Origin: Microvirga arabica
Lineage (GTDB): Bacteria > Pseudomonadota > Alphaproteobacteria > Rhizobiales > Beijerinckiaceae
Length of the DNA: 64,000 nucleotides
NCBI RefSeq assembly: GCF_016811235.1
Contig: NZ_JAFBID010000025.1
Coordinates: 1-64,000 of the forward strand
Direction of reading: 5' to 3'
Below, piece by piece: positions 52,881 through 61,283 of this stretch. Below the pieces are notes generated by a model. The model searched no databases and was not told the origin of the DNA. It saw only the letters and a list, made by a program, of their open reading frames with translations. Position 1 is the first letter of the stretch. Each line of letters opens with the position of its first letter. Both the position numbers and the translations under genes were made by a program.

Positions 52881-53504
52881 TTAGGGATTTGGCGTATAAG
52901 GTGCACGACCGCTCGCCAGCGCATCGTCGAGCAGGTCGAGCCGGTCCTGGCCCCAGAACACTTCGCCGTCGAGCACATAGGCCGGTGAGCCGAACACATC
53001 GCCTGCCACCGCGTTCTCGAGGTTGAGCGCATAGATCGCCTCGGTGGTGCTGCCGGTGGCCACATCTATCAGCGTGGACGAGTCGAAACCCGCCTGCTCG
53101 GCCAGTTCCGCGAGCACGAGCGGGTCGGCGAGATTGCGCTCCTCCTCCCACACGGCCGCGTAGGCACGGCGCAGGAAGGCGTCCGGGCTCTTGCCGGTGG
53201 CATTGATGGCGATCACAAACCGGTCGGCGAGGTTCACGTCGAAGGGCCAGTGTTTCGGGTTGATGTTGAAGGAGAGGCCCCGCTTGTCGCGCCAGCGCTG
53301 GAGTTCGAGGATCCTGTAGCGCTGGCGGGCCGGGTGGCGCTGGGCGAGCGGCAGACCGCCGGTTTCCGCGAAGACCCGGCCCAGGAACACCGGCTTGTAA
53401 TTGACCTCGGCGCCATGCTTCTGGACGATCTCCATAAAAGGCGCATGGCCGATATAGGCCCAGGGGCTCACGAGGGAGAAGTAATAGTCGATGATGCGGG
53501 GCAT
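52881..53504 (-). CDS. 2-hydroxychromene-2-carboxylate isomerase / DsbA-like protein
   Basis: A 207-residue thioredoxin-fold protein of the GST kappa/HCCA isomerase group: YYFSLVSPWAYIGHAPFMEI with the active Ser in place of a CXXC motif, NINPKHWPFDVNLADRFVIA in the helical insert, and FGSPAYVLDGEVFWGQDRLD near the C-terminus. It is glutathione dependent in known members. It is probably cotranscribed with the racemase gene. Confidence 0.9.
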   Translation of the reverse strand: MPRIIDYYFSLVSPWAYIGHAPFMEIVQKHGAEVNYKPVFLGRVFAETGGLPLAQRHPARQRYRILELQRWRDKRGLSFNINPKHWPFDVNLADRFVIAINATGKSPDAFLRRAYAAVWEEERNLADPLVLAELAEQAGFDSSTLIDVATGSTTEAIYALNLENAVAGDVFGSPAYVLDGEVFWGQDRLDLLDDALASGRAPYTPNP

Positions 53505-53557
53505 GGATCCGATTCGGGGTTAGCAGGCCTTAAGCGGCGTTGCTCTAGCTTGGACCA

Positions 53558-54106
53558 TCAAGCCGCGCTCTTCAATGTCTCTTCCGCCGTGAGGAAGGCC
53601 TCGACCTCGGGGGCGGCGACCGGCGCCTCCGCCTGCACGCCGATCTCGCCGAGAAGGCGCTCCATGGGAACGAAGCGGCGCTCCTTGCGGTCGTAGAGCC
53701 CCGCCCGCACGAGGGCGATGGCGTTGAGGACGGGGCTGCCGTCCTTGCTCCAGGAAGCGAGCCGGTGCTCCATGACCACATGGCTGTCCGACCATGTCAG
53801 GATGCGCGTCTCGATGGTAAAGGCGCGGAAGGGCTTCAGCTCCCGTCGGAACCGGATCTGCCCCGCGGCCACCACGGGCACCCAACCGTGCTTGAGGATG
53901 GGCCGCCACAGGCCGGAGCGGATCATCAGGTCCGTGCGACCAAGATCCATGAGCGTCCAGTAGCGCCCGTTGTTCATGTGCAGCGATGTGTCGAGATCGT
54001 GCGGCCACACGCGGAAGGTCAGGCGCGACACGTCCCTTACCGGGTTGAGCTTCGGCCGGAAAAAGGACACGATGATAAGGTGGAGGACGCGCAGCCACAG
54101 GTTCAT
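53558..54106 (-). CDS. Acyl-CoA thioesterase family protein (hot-dog fold, THEM6-like)
   Basis: A 182-residue hot-dog protein: LTFRVWPHDLDTSLHMNNGRYWTLMDLGRTDL is the thioesterase signature (HMNNxxY), after an N-terminal hydrophobic stretch LRVLHLIIVSFF that may anchor it. It would hydrolyse an acyl-CoA. Its ATG overlaps the stop of the DinB gene by four bases, so the two are translated together. Confidence 0.87.
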   Translation of the reverse strand: MNLWLRVLHLIIVSFFRPKLNPVRDVSRLTFRVWPHDLDTSLHMNNGRYWTLMDLGRTDLMIRSGLWRPILKHGWVPVVAAGQIRFRRELKPFRAFTIETRILTWSDSHVVMEHRLASWSKDGSPVLNAIALVRAGLYDRKERRFVPMERLLGEIGVQAEAPVAAPEVEAFLTAEETLKSAA

Positions 54107-54612
54107 GTCGTGCCGATCCCGGTCTGGCGTTGCAGGAGGAGAAGATCGAGGGAGGGTGCCTCACGGCCGAAGCCAGTCAACAGGCAATGAACCTGCCCGC
54201 GATGGTGGGTCTGGTGGTTGAAGAAATGCATCAGGGCCGGCGCCAGAGGCTGCTCGATATCGGTTGGATTCGTGATCGTCCGATAGCGGAAGCGACCCGT
54301 GAGATCGGCTTCGGAGAGACCTTCGACATAGGCGACGATCCGCGCATCTTCCTCCTGCCGCGCCGCGCGCAGTTCGGCAAAGTCCTCGAACAGGATGGCA
54401 TCAAGCCGGTTCGGCGCCTCTCCCTCGCCGGTGAAGCGCTTCATCCAGATTCTGTCGGCGACGAGAATGTGGTTCAGGGTGCCGTGAACTGACTTGAAGA
54501 ACGCCCCGCGATCGGCTCGGTAATCCGCATCGGACAGCTGCGCGGCCGCATCGTAGAGGCGCGCGTTACACCAGGCGTTGTAGCCGGCCATCATGGCGAA
54601 GTGCGGTTTCAT
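54103..54612 (-). CDS. DinB family protein
   Basis: A 169-residue four-helix-bundle DinB protein. Candidate metal ligands are His in VHGTLNHILVADRIW and two His in FFNHQTHHRGQVH, the family's triad. DinB proteins are thiol-dependent metalloenzymes or stress proteins of mostly unknown substrate. The start MKPHFAMMAGYNAWCN is typical. It is followed directly by the thioesterase gene. Confidence 0.9.
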   Translation of the reverse strand: MKPHFAMMAGYNAWCNARLYDAAAQLSDADYRADRGAFFKSVHGTLNHILVADRIWMKRFTGEGEAPNRLDAILFEDFAELRAARQEEDARIVAYVEGLSEADLTGRFRYRTITNPTDIEQPLAPALMHFFNHQTHHRGQVHCLLTGFGREAPSLDLLLLQRQTGIGTT

Positions 54613-54629
54613 GAAAGGCTCCTCCTTTT

Positions 54630-54750
54630 GCCCCCTCCCCTCTGCGGGAGAGGGTAACCTGAAGCAGATCGGGAGAGGGGACGTAAGACGTCAAGCACTT
54701 CCCCTCTCCCGGCTCACTTCGTTCGCCACCCTCCCCCGCAAAGGGAAGAG
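54630..54750. repeat. Intergenic CCCTCTCCC-type palindromic repeat
   Basis: GGGAGAGGGG (54671-54680) and CCCCTCTCCC (54701-54710) are perfect 10-base inverted arms. A smaller CCCTC/GAGGG hairpin lies at 54635-54653 and another CCCTC/GAGGG pair near 54730-54750. The pattern looks like a dispersed repeat of this genome type. Confidence 0.6.
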
Positions 54751-54762
54751 GGTTTGAGCAGG

Positions 54763-56970
54763 TCACGCCGCCTTCTTCGCCGCAGCACGACCGTAGAAAC
54801 TCTCACCGGAAGCTGCCATGTCGACAAGGCTCTTCGGCGGTGCGAAGCGGTCGCCGTGCTTGGCCTGGAGCGTCCGGCACAATTCCACGAAGGCCTTCGC
54901 GCCCATGAAGTCGATATAGGAGAGCGCGCCGCCCGTGTAAGGCGCGAAGCCGAAGCCGAGGATCGAGCCCACATCGGCCTCGCGCGGATCGGTGACCACG
55001 CCCTCCTCGACGGTGCGCGCCGCTTCCAGGGCCTGCGTGACGAGCAGGCGCTGCTTCAACTCGTCCATGTCGATGAGCTCGGCGGCCGCCGGGTTCACCT
55101 GGAGGTCCTTCAGTCCCGGCCAGAGGCGCTTCTGACCGCCTTCCGGATAATCGTAGAACCCTTTCCGGTTCTTACGGCCGAGACGCCCTTCCCGCTCCAC
55201 CAGCGTGGTGAGCAGTTGCTCCTGCTCCGGGATGATGGCGGCATCGCCGAGCTGCGCCTTGGTAGCGCGCAGGATCTTGAGGCCGAGATCGACTCCCACC
55301 TCGTCATTGAGCGAGAGAGGTCCGACCGGCATGCCTGCCTGCTTGCCGGCCTGCTCGATCATCGTGGCCGGCACGCCCTGAGTCAGCATGAGGTGACCTT
55401 CGAGGATGTAGGCGAGCACGCAGCGGTTGGCGAAGAAGCCGCGCGAGTCGTTGACCACGATCGGCGTCTTCTTGATCAGGCGCACGTAGTCGAGCGCGGT
55501 GGCGAGTGCCTTGTCGCCCGTCTCCTTGCCCATGATGATCTCGACGAGCATCATCTTCTCGACCGGCGAGAAGAAGTGGATGCCGATGAATTGGCCAGCA
55601 TTCTTCGACTGTTGCGCGAGGCCAGAGATTGGCAGGGTCGAGGTGTTGGAGGCGAAGATGCAATCGGGGCGGATCGCTGCCTCGACTTGTCGGATCACCT
55701 CAGCCTTCACCTTGGGATCCTCGAACACCGCCTCGATGACGAGGTCGCAATCCTTGAGATCGTTGTAGTCCGCCGATGTCGTGATGCGGGCGAGCAGCGC
55801 GTCGCGGTCCGCCGTCTTGGCGCGGCCCTTCATGACCTGATCGCTCATGAGCTTGTGCGAATGCGCCTTGCCCTTCTCGGCCGCTTCCACGTCGCGGTCG
55901 ATGAGCACGACCTCAAGCCCGGCATTGGCTGTGACATAGGCAACGCTCGCGCCCATGAAGCCCGCGCCGATCACGCCAACCTTTTTCAGGCTGGTGGCCG
56001 GCACGTCCTTCGGGCGGCGCGCGCCCTTGTTGAGATCCTGCATAGAGATGAAGAGCGTGCGGATCATCGCCGCCGCCTCCTTCGAACGCAGGATCTTGGC
56101 GAACCAGCGCGACTCCACCTTCAGCGCCAGATCCATTGGGAGCTGCAGGCCCTGATAGACGGATTCGAGAATGGCGCGGATCGCCGGGTAGTTGTCCTGC
56201 GTCTCGCGGCGATAAATGGCATTGGCCGGCGGCCAGATCTGCATGCCGGAAGCAGAGAACACCTTGTTCGACGGAAGCTTGTAGCCCTTCTGGTCCCAGG
56301 GCGCGACGGCCGAGCCGCCTTGCTTGATCCAGTCCTTGGCCGCCTGCACGATCCCGTCGCGCGGCGCAACGGCGTGCACGAGGCCCATATTGCGCGCCAT
56401 GAGCGGGCGGATCTGCTCGCCCTTGAACAGCATCTGGAGCGCATCGCCCGTCTGCATGAGGCGTGCCACGCGCTGCGTGCCGCCAGCGCCCGGGAAGAGC
56501 CCCACCTTCACCTCGGGCAGGCCGACGCGGGTGGAATCCACATCCGACAGCACACGATAGTGGCAGGCGAGCGCGAGCTCGAAGGCGCCGCCGAGGCACA
56601 CGCCGTGAACGGCTGCCGCGAACGGCTTGCCGCAGGTCTCGAGACGGCGGTAGAGCAGCGAGAGCTTGCGGGACTCGTCGAAGAAGAACTGCATGGCAGC
56701 CTCTTCCCCCTTGTCCTTGGCGAGCCGCGCATATTCCGCACCGAGCCCCTGGAGCATGGTGAGATCCGCGCCACCCGAGAACGCCTCCTTGCCGGAGGTG
56801 ATGACGCAACCTTTGATGGCCTCGTCGCCAGCAACCTTATCGATGATCTGCTCCAGCTCGCCCATCACCTCGGGAGTGATCACGTTCATGGAGCGCCCGG
56901 GCATGTCCCAGGTGGCGAGCGCAATGCCGTCGGCATCGGTTTCGAAGCGGAAATTGGTGAAGTTCGTCAT
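54763..56970 (-). CDS. FadJ/FadB-type enoyl-CoA hydratase / 3-hydroxyacyl-CoA dehydrogenase
   Basis: A 735-residue bifunctional enzyme. The N-terminal crotonase domain (residues about 1-190) has the oxyanion block [21 protein letters not shown] and catalytic acids in [18 protein letters not shown]. The dehydrogenase domain starts about residue 330 with [20 protein letters not shown] for NAD and has the catalytic His in [11 protein letters not shown]. It hydrates enoyl-CoA and oxidises the hydroxyacyl-CoA in fatty-acid beta-oxidation. The thiolase and acyl-CoA dehydrogenase genes lie upstream on the same strand. Confidence 0.94.
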   Translation of the reverse strand: MTNFTNFRFETDADGIALATWDMPGRSMNVITPEVMGELEQIIDKVAGDEAIKGCVITSGKEAFSGGADLTMLQGLGAEYARLAKDKGEEAAMQFFFDESRKLSLLYRRLETCGKPFAAAVHGVCLGGAFELALACHYRVLSDVDSTRVGLPEVKVGLFPGAGGTQRVARLMQTGDALQMLFKGEQIRPLMARNMGLVHAVAPRDGIVQAAKDWIKQGGSAVAPWDQKGYKLPSNKVFSASGMQIWPPANAIYRRETQDNYPAIRAILESVYQGLQLPMDLALKVESRWFAKILRSKEAAAMIRTLFISMQDLNKGARRPKDVPATSLKKVGVIGAGFMGASVAYVTANAGLEVVLIDRDVEAAEKGKAHSHKLMSDQVMKGRAKTADRDALLARITTSADYNDLKDCDLVIEAVFEDPKVKAEVIRQVEAAIRPDCIFASNTSTLPISGLAQQSKNAGQFIGIHFFSPVEKMMLVEIIMGKETGDKALATALDYVRLIKKTPIVVNDSRGFFANRCVLAYILEGHLMLTQGVPATMIEQAGKQAGMPVGPLSLNDEVGVDLGLKILRATKAQLGDAAIIPEQEQLLTTLVEREGRLGRKNRKGFYDYPEGGQKRLWPGLKDLQVNPAAAELIDMDELKQRLLVTQALEAARTVEEGVVTDPREADVGSILGFGFAPYTGGALSYIDFMGAKAFVELCRTLQAKHGDRFAPPKSLVDMAASGESFYGRAAAKKAA

Positions 56971-56993
56971 GGTGTCCTCCCGGGAGGTTTCCC

Positions 56994-57085
56994 GTCATCC
57001 CGGCCGCAGCGAAGCGAAGAGCCGGGATCGCTATCCGATTTCTGGTTTTACGATCCCGGGTTCCGCTTTGCGGCCCCGGGATGAC
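56994..57085. repeat. Compound palindromic repeat between fadB- and fadA-like genes
   Basis: Outer ends GTCATCCCGG (56994-57003) and CCGGGATGAC (57076-57085) are mutually complementary. Each outer end also has its own inner partner (GCCGGGAT at 57021-57028; GATCCCGGG at 57052-57060), giving two hairpins. A close relative is at 58325. Confidence 0.7.
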
Positions 57086-57091
57086 AGCAAA

Positions 57092-58300
57092 TCAAACCCG
57101 CTCGATGATCGCGGCCGTGCCCATGCCGGCGGCCACACACAGCGTCACGAGAGCCGTCTGCTTGTTCGTGCGCTCCAGTTCGTCGAGCACGGTGCCGAGG
57201 ATCATGGCCCCGGTGGCGCCCAGCGGATGTCCCATGGCGATGGCGCCGCCATTCACGTTGACCTTCGCCGGATCGAGATCCATGGCCTGGATGTAGCGCA
57301 GCACCACGGACGAGAATGCCTCGTTGATCTCGAAGAGATCGATGTCGTCCTTCGTCATGCCGGCCTTGCGCAACGCGAGCTCCGACACGTCGATGGGGCC
57401 GGTGAGCATGAGCGCGAGGTCGGACCCAATGGAGGCAAAGCCCTTGATGCGCGCACGCGGCTTCAAGCCGGCCTTCTCGCCGCCTTCCCGGTTGCCGACG
57501 AGCACGGCAGCCGCACCGTCCACAATGCCCGAGGAGTTGCCCGCGTGATGAACGTGGTTGACGAACTCCACGTCCGGGTGCGCCGCGATCGCCACCGCGT
57601 CGAAGCCGCCCATCTCGCCCATCTGCACGAAGGCGGCCTTGAGCTGGCCGAGCGACTGCATGTCGGTCTGCGGCCGCATGTGCTCGTCACGCGCCAGAAT
57701 CGTCAGGCCGTTGATGTCCTTCACCGGCACGACGGACTTGGAAAAACGTCCCTCGTCCCAGGCTTTGCCGGCGCGCTTCTGCGACTCGACCGCATAGGCA
57801 TCCACATCGTCGCGGGAGAAGCCGTATTTGGTGGCGATCAGATCCGCCGAGATGCCCTGCGGCAGGAAGTAGTTGTCGATGGCGATGCCCGGATCGACCG
57901 GCCATGCGCCGCCCGAGGCGCCCATGCCGACGCGGCTCATGGATTCCACGCCGCCGCCGATGGTGATGTCCTTCATGCCCGACATGACCTGCGCGGCGGC
58001 GAGCGCCACCGCATCGAGGCCGGAGGCGCAGAAGCGGTTGATCTGGACGCCCGGCACCTCCTTGCCGAAGCCCGCCTTCAGCGCCGCCGCGCGGGCGATG
58101 TCGCCGCCCGCCTCGCCGACGGGATCGACGCAGCCGAGCACCACATCTTCCACCAGCTTCGGGTCGAGGTTGTTGCGCTTGCGGATGGCGTCGAGCGTCG
58201 TGACGGCGAGGTCCACCGCCGGAACCTCGTGCAGCGAACCATCCGGCTTGCCGCGCCCGCGCGGCGTGCGAACGGCGTCGTAGATATAGGCTTCAGCCAT
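57092..58300 (-). CDS. Acetyl-CoA C-acyltransferase (thiolase)
   Basis: A 402-residue thiolase. The acyl-accepting Cys is in [18 protein letters not shown], the His in [15 protein letters not shown], and the second Cys in [13 protein letters not shown]. It cleaves 3-ketoacyl-CoA in the last step of beta-oxidation. The long form with [14 protein letters not shown] matches FadA/degradative thiolases. It lies between the acyl-CoA dehydrogenase and the FadB/J-type gene, with palindromic repeats on both sides. Confidence 0.95.
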   Translation of the reverse strand: MAEAYIYDAVRTPRGRGKPDGSLHEVPAVDLAVTTLDAIRKRNNLDPKLVEDVVLGCVDPVGEAGGDIARAAALKAGFGKEVPGVQINRFCASGLDAVALAAAQVMSGMKDITIGGGVESMSRVGMGASGGAWPVDPGIAIDNYFLPQGISADLIATKYGFSRDDVDAYAVESQKRAGKAWDEGRFSKSVVPVKDINGLTILARDEHMRPQTDMQSLGQLKAAFVQMGEMGGFDAVAIAAHPDVEFVNHVHHAGNSSGIVDGAAAVLVGNREGGEKAGLKPRARIKGFASIGSDLALMLTGPIDVSELALRKAGMTKDDIDLFEINEAFSSVVLRYIQAMDLDPAKVNVNGGAIAMGHPLGATGAMILGTVLDELERTNKQTALVTLCVAAGMGTAAIIERV

Positions 58301-58324
58301 GGAGGCCTCCCAGAACGATCATGT

Positions 58325-58416
58325 GTCATCCCGGGGCTGCAGGGCAGAACCCGGGATCGTTGGCAGAATGGAACGCTTTACGCGTCACGCGATCCCGGCA
58401 CTTCGGCCGGGATGAC
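58325..58416. repeat. Compound palindromic repeat between fadA-like and acyl-CoA dehydrogenase genes
   Basis: Ends GTCATCCCGG (58325-58334) and CCGGGATGAC (58407-58416) are complementary, with inner ACCCGGGATCG and GATCCCGGC partners. Length and layout match the repeat at 56994-57085. Confidence 0.7.
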
Positions 58417-58425
58417 GCCTGTTAC

Positions 58426-60219
58426 TTAGAACGCCTCAACCGGCAGCGCCATGGTCGTGTCCGCGCCCGTGGTGATGCGAGCCAGGCGCGTGGCAGTCTC
58501 GGGCATCATGCGCTCCATGAAGAACCGGCCGGTGAGCAGCTTGGCGTCCATCTTGTCCGCCACCCCGTTGCCTTCAGCCTTCCGGGTTTGCGCGGCCTTG
58601 GCCATCTTGGCCCACATATAGCCCATGACCACGGTGCCGAAGAGGTGCATGTAGTCGGTGGCGCCGGCGCCGGCATTGTCGGGCTTTGCCATCGCGTTCT
58701 GCATGAACCACATGGTGGCCTGCTGCAGATGGCCGAGACCCTGCTGCAGGGGAGCGATATAGGCCTTGAGGCTCTCGTCGCCGGCGTTCTCCTGGCAGAA
58801 GGCGCCGACCTCGTTGAAGAAGGTCATGACGGCGCGCCCGCCGTCCTTGCCGAGCTTGCGGCCCACAAGGTCCATGGCCTGGATGCCGTTGGCGCCCTCG
58901 TAGATCTGCGTGATGCGGGTATCGCGCACGAACTGCGACATGCCCCATTCCTCAATGTAGCCGTGGCCGCCGAACATCTGCTGCGCCTTGACGGCGTTGT
59001 CGAAGCCGAGATCGGTGAGCACGCCTTTCACCACCGGGGTCATGAGACCCATGTAGTCCTCGGCCGTCTGGCGCTGCGTGTCGTCGGAGGAACGGTGCGC
59101 GATGTCGCTGTTCAACCCGGTCCAGACGATGAGCGCGCGGCCCGCTTCGTTGAAGGCCTTGATGGACATGAGCGTGCGGCGCACGTCCGGGTGCACGATG
59201 ATCGGATCTGCAGGCTTGTCGGGGTATTTCGCGCCCGTGAGCGAGCGACCCTGGAGACGGCCCTTCGCATAGGCGACCGCGTTCTGGTAGGCCACCTCGG
59301 ACTGGGCCAGCCCCTGCACGCCCACCGCAAGACGCGCCTCGTTCATCATCACGAACATGGCGTTGAGACCGCGGTTTTCCTGACCGACGAGCCAGCCCTT
59401 TGCGCCATCGTAGTTCATCACGCAGGTGGCATTGCCGTGAATGCCCATCTTGTGCTCGAGGGAGCCGCAGGAGACGCCGTTGCGCTCACCCAGCGAGCCG
59501 TCCTCGTTCACGAGAACCTTCGGCACCACGAAGAGCGAGATGCCCTTGGTGCCGGCAGGCGCGCCCTCGATGCGGGCGAGCACCAGGTGGACGATGTTCT
59601 CCGCCATGTCGTGATCGCCGGCGGAGATGAAGATCTTGGTGCCGGAGATGGCATAGGAGCCGTCGCCGTTCGGCACGGCCTTGGTCTTGAGCATCCCGAG
59701 ATCCGTGCCGCAATGGGGCTCGGTGAGGTTCATGGTGCCGGTCCATGTGCCCTCGGTCATCTTCGGCAGATAGATCTGCTTCTGCTCCTCGGTGCCATGC
59801 TCGATGAGCGCCGCGATGGCGCCTTGCGTCAGCCCCGGATACATGCCGAGCGCCAGGTTCGACGAGGAGACGAATTCCTGCATGATGGTGTTGAGAACGG
59901 AGGGCAGGCCCTGCCCGCCATATTCCTCGGGCGCCGCCAGACCCATCCAGCCGCCGGTGGAGTATGCTTCGTAGGCCTCCTTGAAGCCCTTGGGGGTCGT
60001 GACCGATCCATCCGGATTGCGGGTGCAGCCCTCCTGGTCCCCGGAGAGGTTCAGGGGCGCGAACACCTCCTCGCAGAGCTTGGCGCCCTCGGCCAGGATC
60101 GCCTCCACCGTGTCGGGCGTCGCATCGGCGAAACCGGGCAGGTTGTTGTAGCGCTCAATTGGGAACACGTCGTTCAGAAGGAACATGACGTCTTCGACGG
60201 GGGCCTTGTAGACCGGCAT
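58426..60219 (-). CDS. Acyl-CoA dehydrogenase with C-terminal extension
   Basis: A 597-residue flavoprotein of the long acyl-CoA dehydrogenase group. It has GTWTGTMNLTEPHCGTDLGMLKTKA in the FAD/substrate region, LVLARIEGAPAGTKGISLFVVPK, the MFGGHGYIEEWGMSQFVRDTRI block near the active-site Glu and an added C-terminal helical domain. It makes the trans-2-enoyl-CoA of beta-oxidation, feeding the two genes downstream. ATG 60219 (MPVYKAPVEDVMFLLND) has GGGAG upstream. Confidence 0.94.
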   Translation of the reverse strand: MPVYKAPVEDVMFLLNDVFPIERYNNLPGFADATPDTVEAILAEGAKLCEEVFAPLNLSGDQEGCTRNPDGSVTTPKGFKEAYEAYSTGGWMGLAAPEEYGGQGLPSVLNTIMQEFVSSSNLALGMYPGLTQGAIAALIEHGTEEQKQIYLPKMTEGTWTGTMNLTEPHCGTDLGMLKTKAVPNGDGSYAISGTKIFISAGDHDMAENIVHLVLARIEGAPAGTKGISLFVVPKVLVNEDGSLGERNGVSCGSLEHKMGIHGNATCVMNYDGAKGWLVGQENRGLNAMFVMMNEARLAVGVQGLAQSEVAYQNAVAYAKGRLQGRSLTGAKYPDKPADPIIVHPDVRRTLMSIKAFNEAGRALIVWTGLNSDIAHRSSDDTQRQTAEDYMGLMTPVVKGVLTDLGFDNAVKAQQMFGGHGYIEEWGMSQFVRDTRITQIYEGANGIQAMDLVGRKLGKDGGRAVMTFFNEVGAFCQENAGDESLKAYIAPLQQGLGHLQQATMWFMQNAMAKPDNAGAGATDYMHLFGTVVMGYMWAKMAKAAQTRKAEGNGVADKMDAKLLTGRFFMERMMPETATRLARITTGADTTMALPVEAF

Positions 60220-60282
60220 TCGGATGTCTCCCAGGTCGGTTTCCGGCCGCCATCTTCCCATACGAAAAGATCACGGCCAAGC

Positions 60283-60306
60283 AGATAGTTCACATATAAA
60301 CTATCT
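60283..60306. promoter_or_regulatory. Palindromic operator upstream of the beta-oxidation genes
   Basis: AGATAGTT (60283-60290) and AACTATCT (60299-60306) are perfect eight-base arms with AT-rich spacer CACATATA, 64 bases before the acyl-CoA dehydrogenase start. A partly similar GATAGAACATATAT lies near 60982, upstream of the merR-like gene. Confidence 0.7.
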
Positions 60307-60433
60307 AGCCGCGTTTGGAAGAGGCGGGCCGGTAAATCTTTCGAGGGATCTATGGAGCTGGGGTGCTGGCCTGGAGGCCTGACAGCCGATCTTGGGCCAT
60401 ATCCCTTCTCACGCATTCCAACGCGCAAAAGAA

Positions 60434-60483
60434 AAGCCCTCCGGTACCGAGGCGTAGAGCCTGATCCCGAAGGGCTTGTTTTA
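60434..60483 (-). terminator. Terminator after the merR-like gene
   Basis: AAGCCCT (60434-60440) and AGGGCTT (60471-60477) form the stem, enclosing a smaller CCTCCGGTACCGAGG fold. On the minus strand the stem is followed by TTTCTTTTG. The plus-strand side also ends in GTTTT, so it could work both ways. Confidence 0.65.
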
Positions 60484-60507
60484 GAGAACTCGATCTTGCG
60501 GAGAAGG

Positions 60508-60917
60508 TCAGGCCGCTGCAGCCAGACCGGCGCGGCGGGCCTGGAGCTCGGCCAGGGCTTCCTCGATCTCTTTCTTCTGCTGCTCGAGATGCTGGATCTG
60601 GTCCTCGACTTGGTCGAAGGACAGCTTGAGGTTCATGGCCGGGCCATTGCCAGACCGCTCCTCGGCCAGCATGGCGCGGATCTCGGTCAGGGTGAAGCCG
60701 AGCTGCTTTCCCTTCAGGATCACGGAGAGGCGCTCACGGTCGCGGGCGTCGTAAATGCGGGCGGTGCCGTCCCGGCGGGGGACAGGAGGCCGCGATCCTC
60801 GTAGAACCGGAGCGTCCGGAGGGTCACTCCGAACTCGCGTGCCAGATCGCCGATGGTATAGAATTTTGCGCCCTCTCCGGAGTTGCCGGCATCTGCGCTG
60901 ACTGCGTATTGATCCAT
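60508..60917 (-). pseudogene. MerR-family regulator gene with a one-base frameshift
   Basis: From ATG 60917 the frame reads GAKFYTIGDLAREFGVTLRTLRFYEDRGLLSP, a full MerR winged helix, then falls out of frame at a run of five C (minus strand, 60777-60781). The -1 frame continues RRDGTARIYDARDRERLSVILKGKQLGFTLTEIRAML and a coiled coil QIQHLEQQKKEIEEALAELQAR. One missing base in the C-run explains it. It is either a broken gene or a sequencing error in a homopolymer. It lies divergent-like upstream of, and on the same strand as, the beta-oxidation genes it would control. Confidence 0.82.
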
Positions 60918-61283
60918 AGAATGCCCCGTCATGTTCCATTCTCGGGTCAGCGCTTGATGCACTTCCCCTCGGCAATGAAATGATAGAACATATATTTCGT
61001 CTTTTGCAAGATTATTACGGTCATCATATGCCGCTGGGTTAGACAAAGTTTCCTTGAGGGGCATGTCCGAAGGGAATTTCCCTTCCGGCCGGTCATCCAT
61101 GGCCTCTAAACCCCCTCCGTTTAACGGGTTTTTTACTACGCTCGTCGAAAGCTGTGCTGCCGGATGAAGGATTTGGAGGCACTGTGATTCGCCTCCCCCT
61201 CCAATGCCCTTTGCCCGTCGGACGCAGATCGGCACGGGGCCCGTCTTCGTCTTGAGGAGTTCCAGCGTATCCCCGCGAGCCGA
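60918..61283. other. Intergenic region between merR-like and PodJ-like genes
   Basis: This 366-base region lies between divergent genes and should contain both promoters. It holds a GATAGAACATATAT motif at about 60982, and a weak hairpin CCG/CGG with a T-run at 61117-61134. No supported gene is seen. Confidence 0.4.

Noticed and set aside
54754..57084. 776-codon open frame opposite the FadB/J-type gene
   Set aside because: It is a shadow of a high-GC gene on the other strand: the translation is rich in Arg, His, Glu and Gly without domains, while the minus-strand product is a clear two-domain enzyme.
58321..60288. 655-codon plus-strand frame opposite the acyl-CoA dehydrogenase gene
   Set aside because: Low-complexity His/Gly/Arg-rich translation, and the opposite strand encodes an unmistakable flavoprotein.
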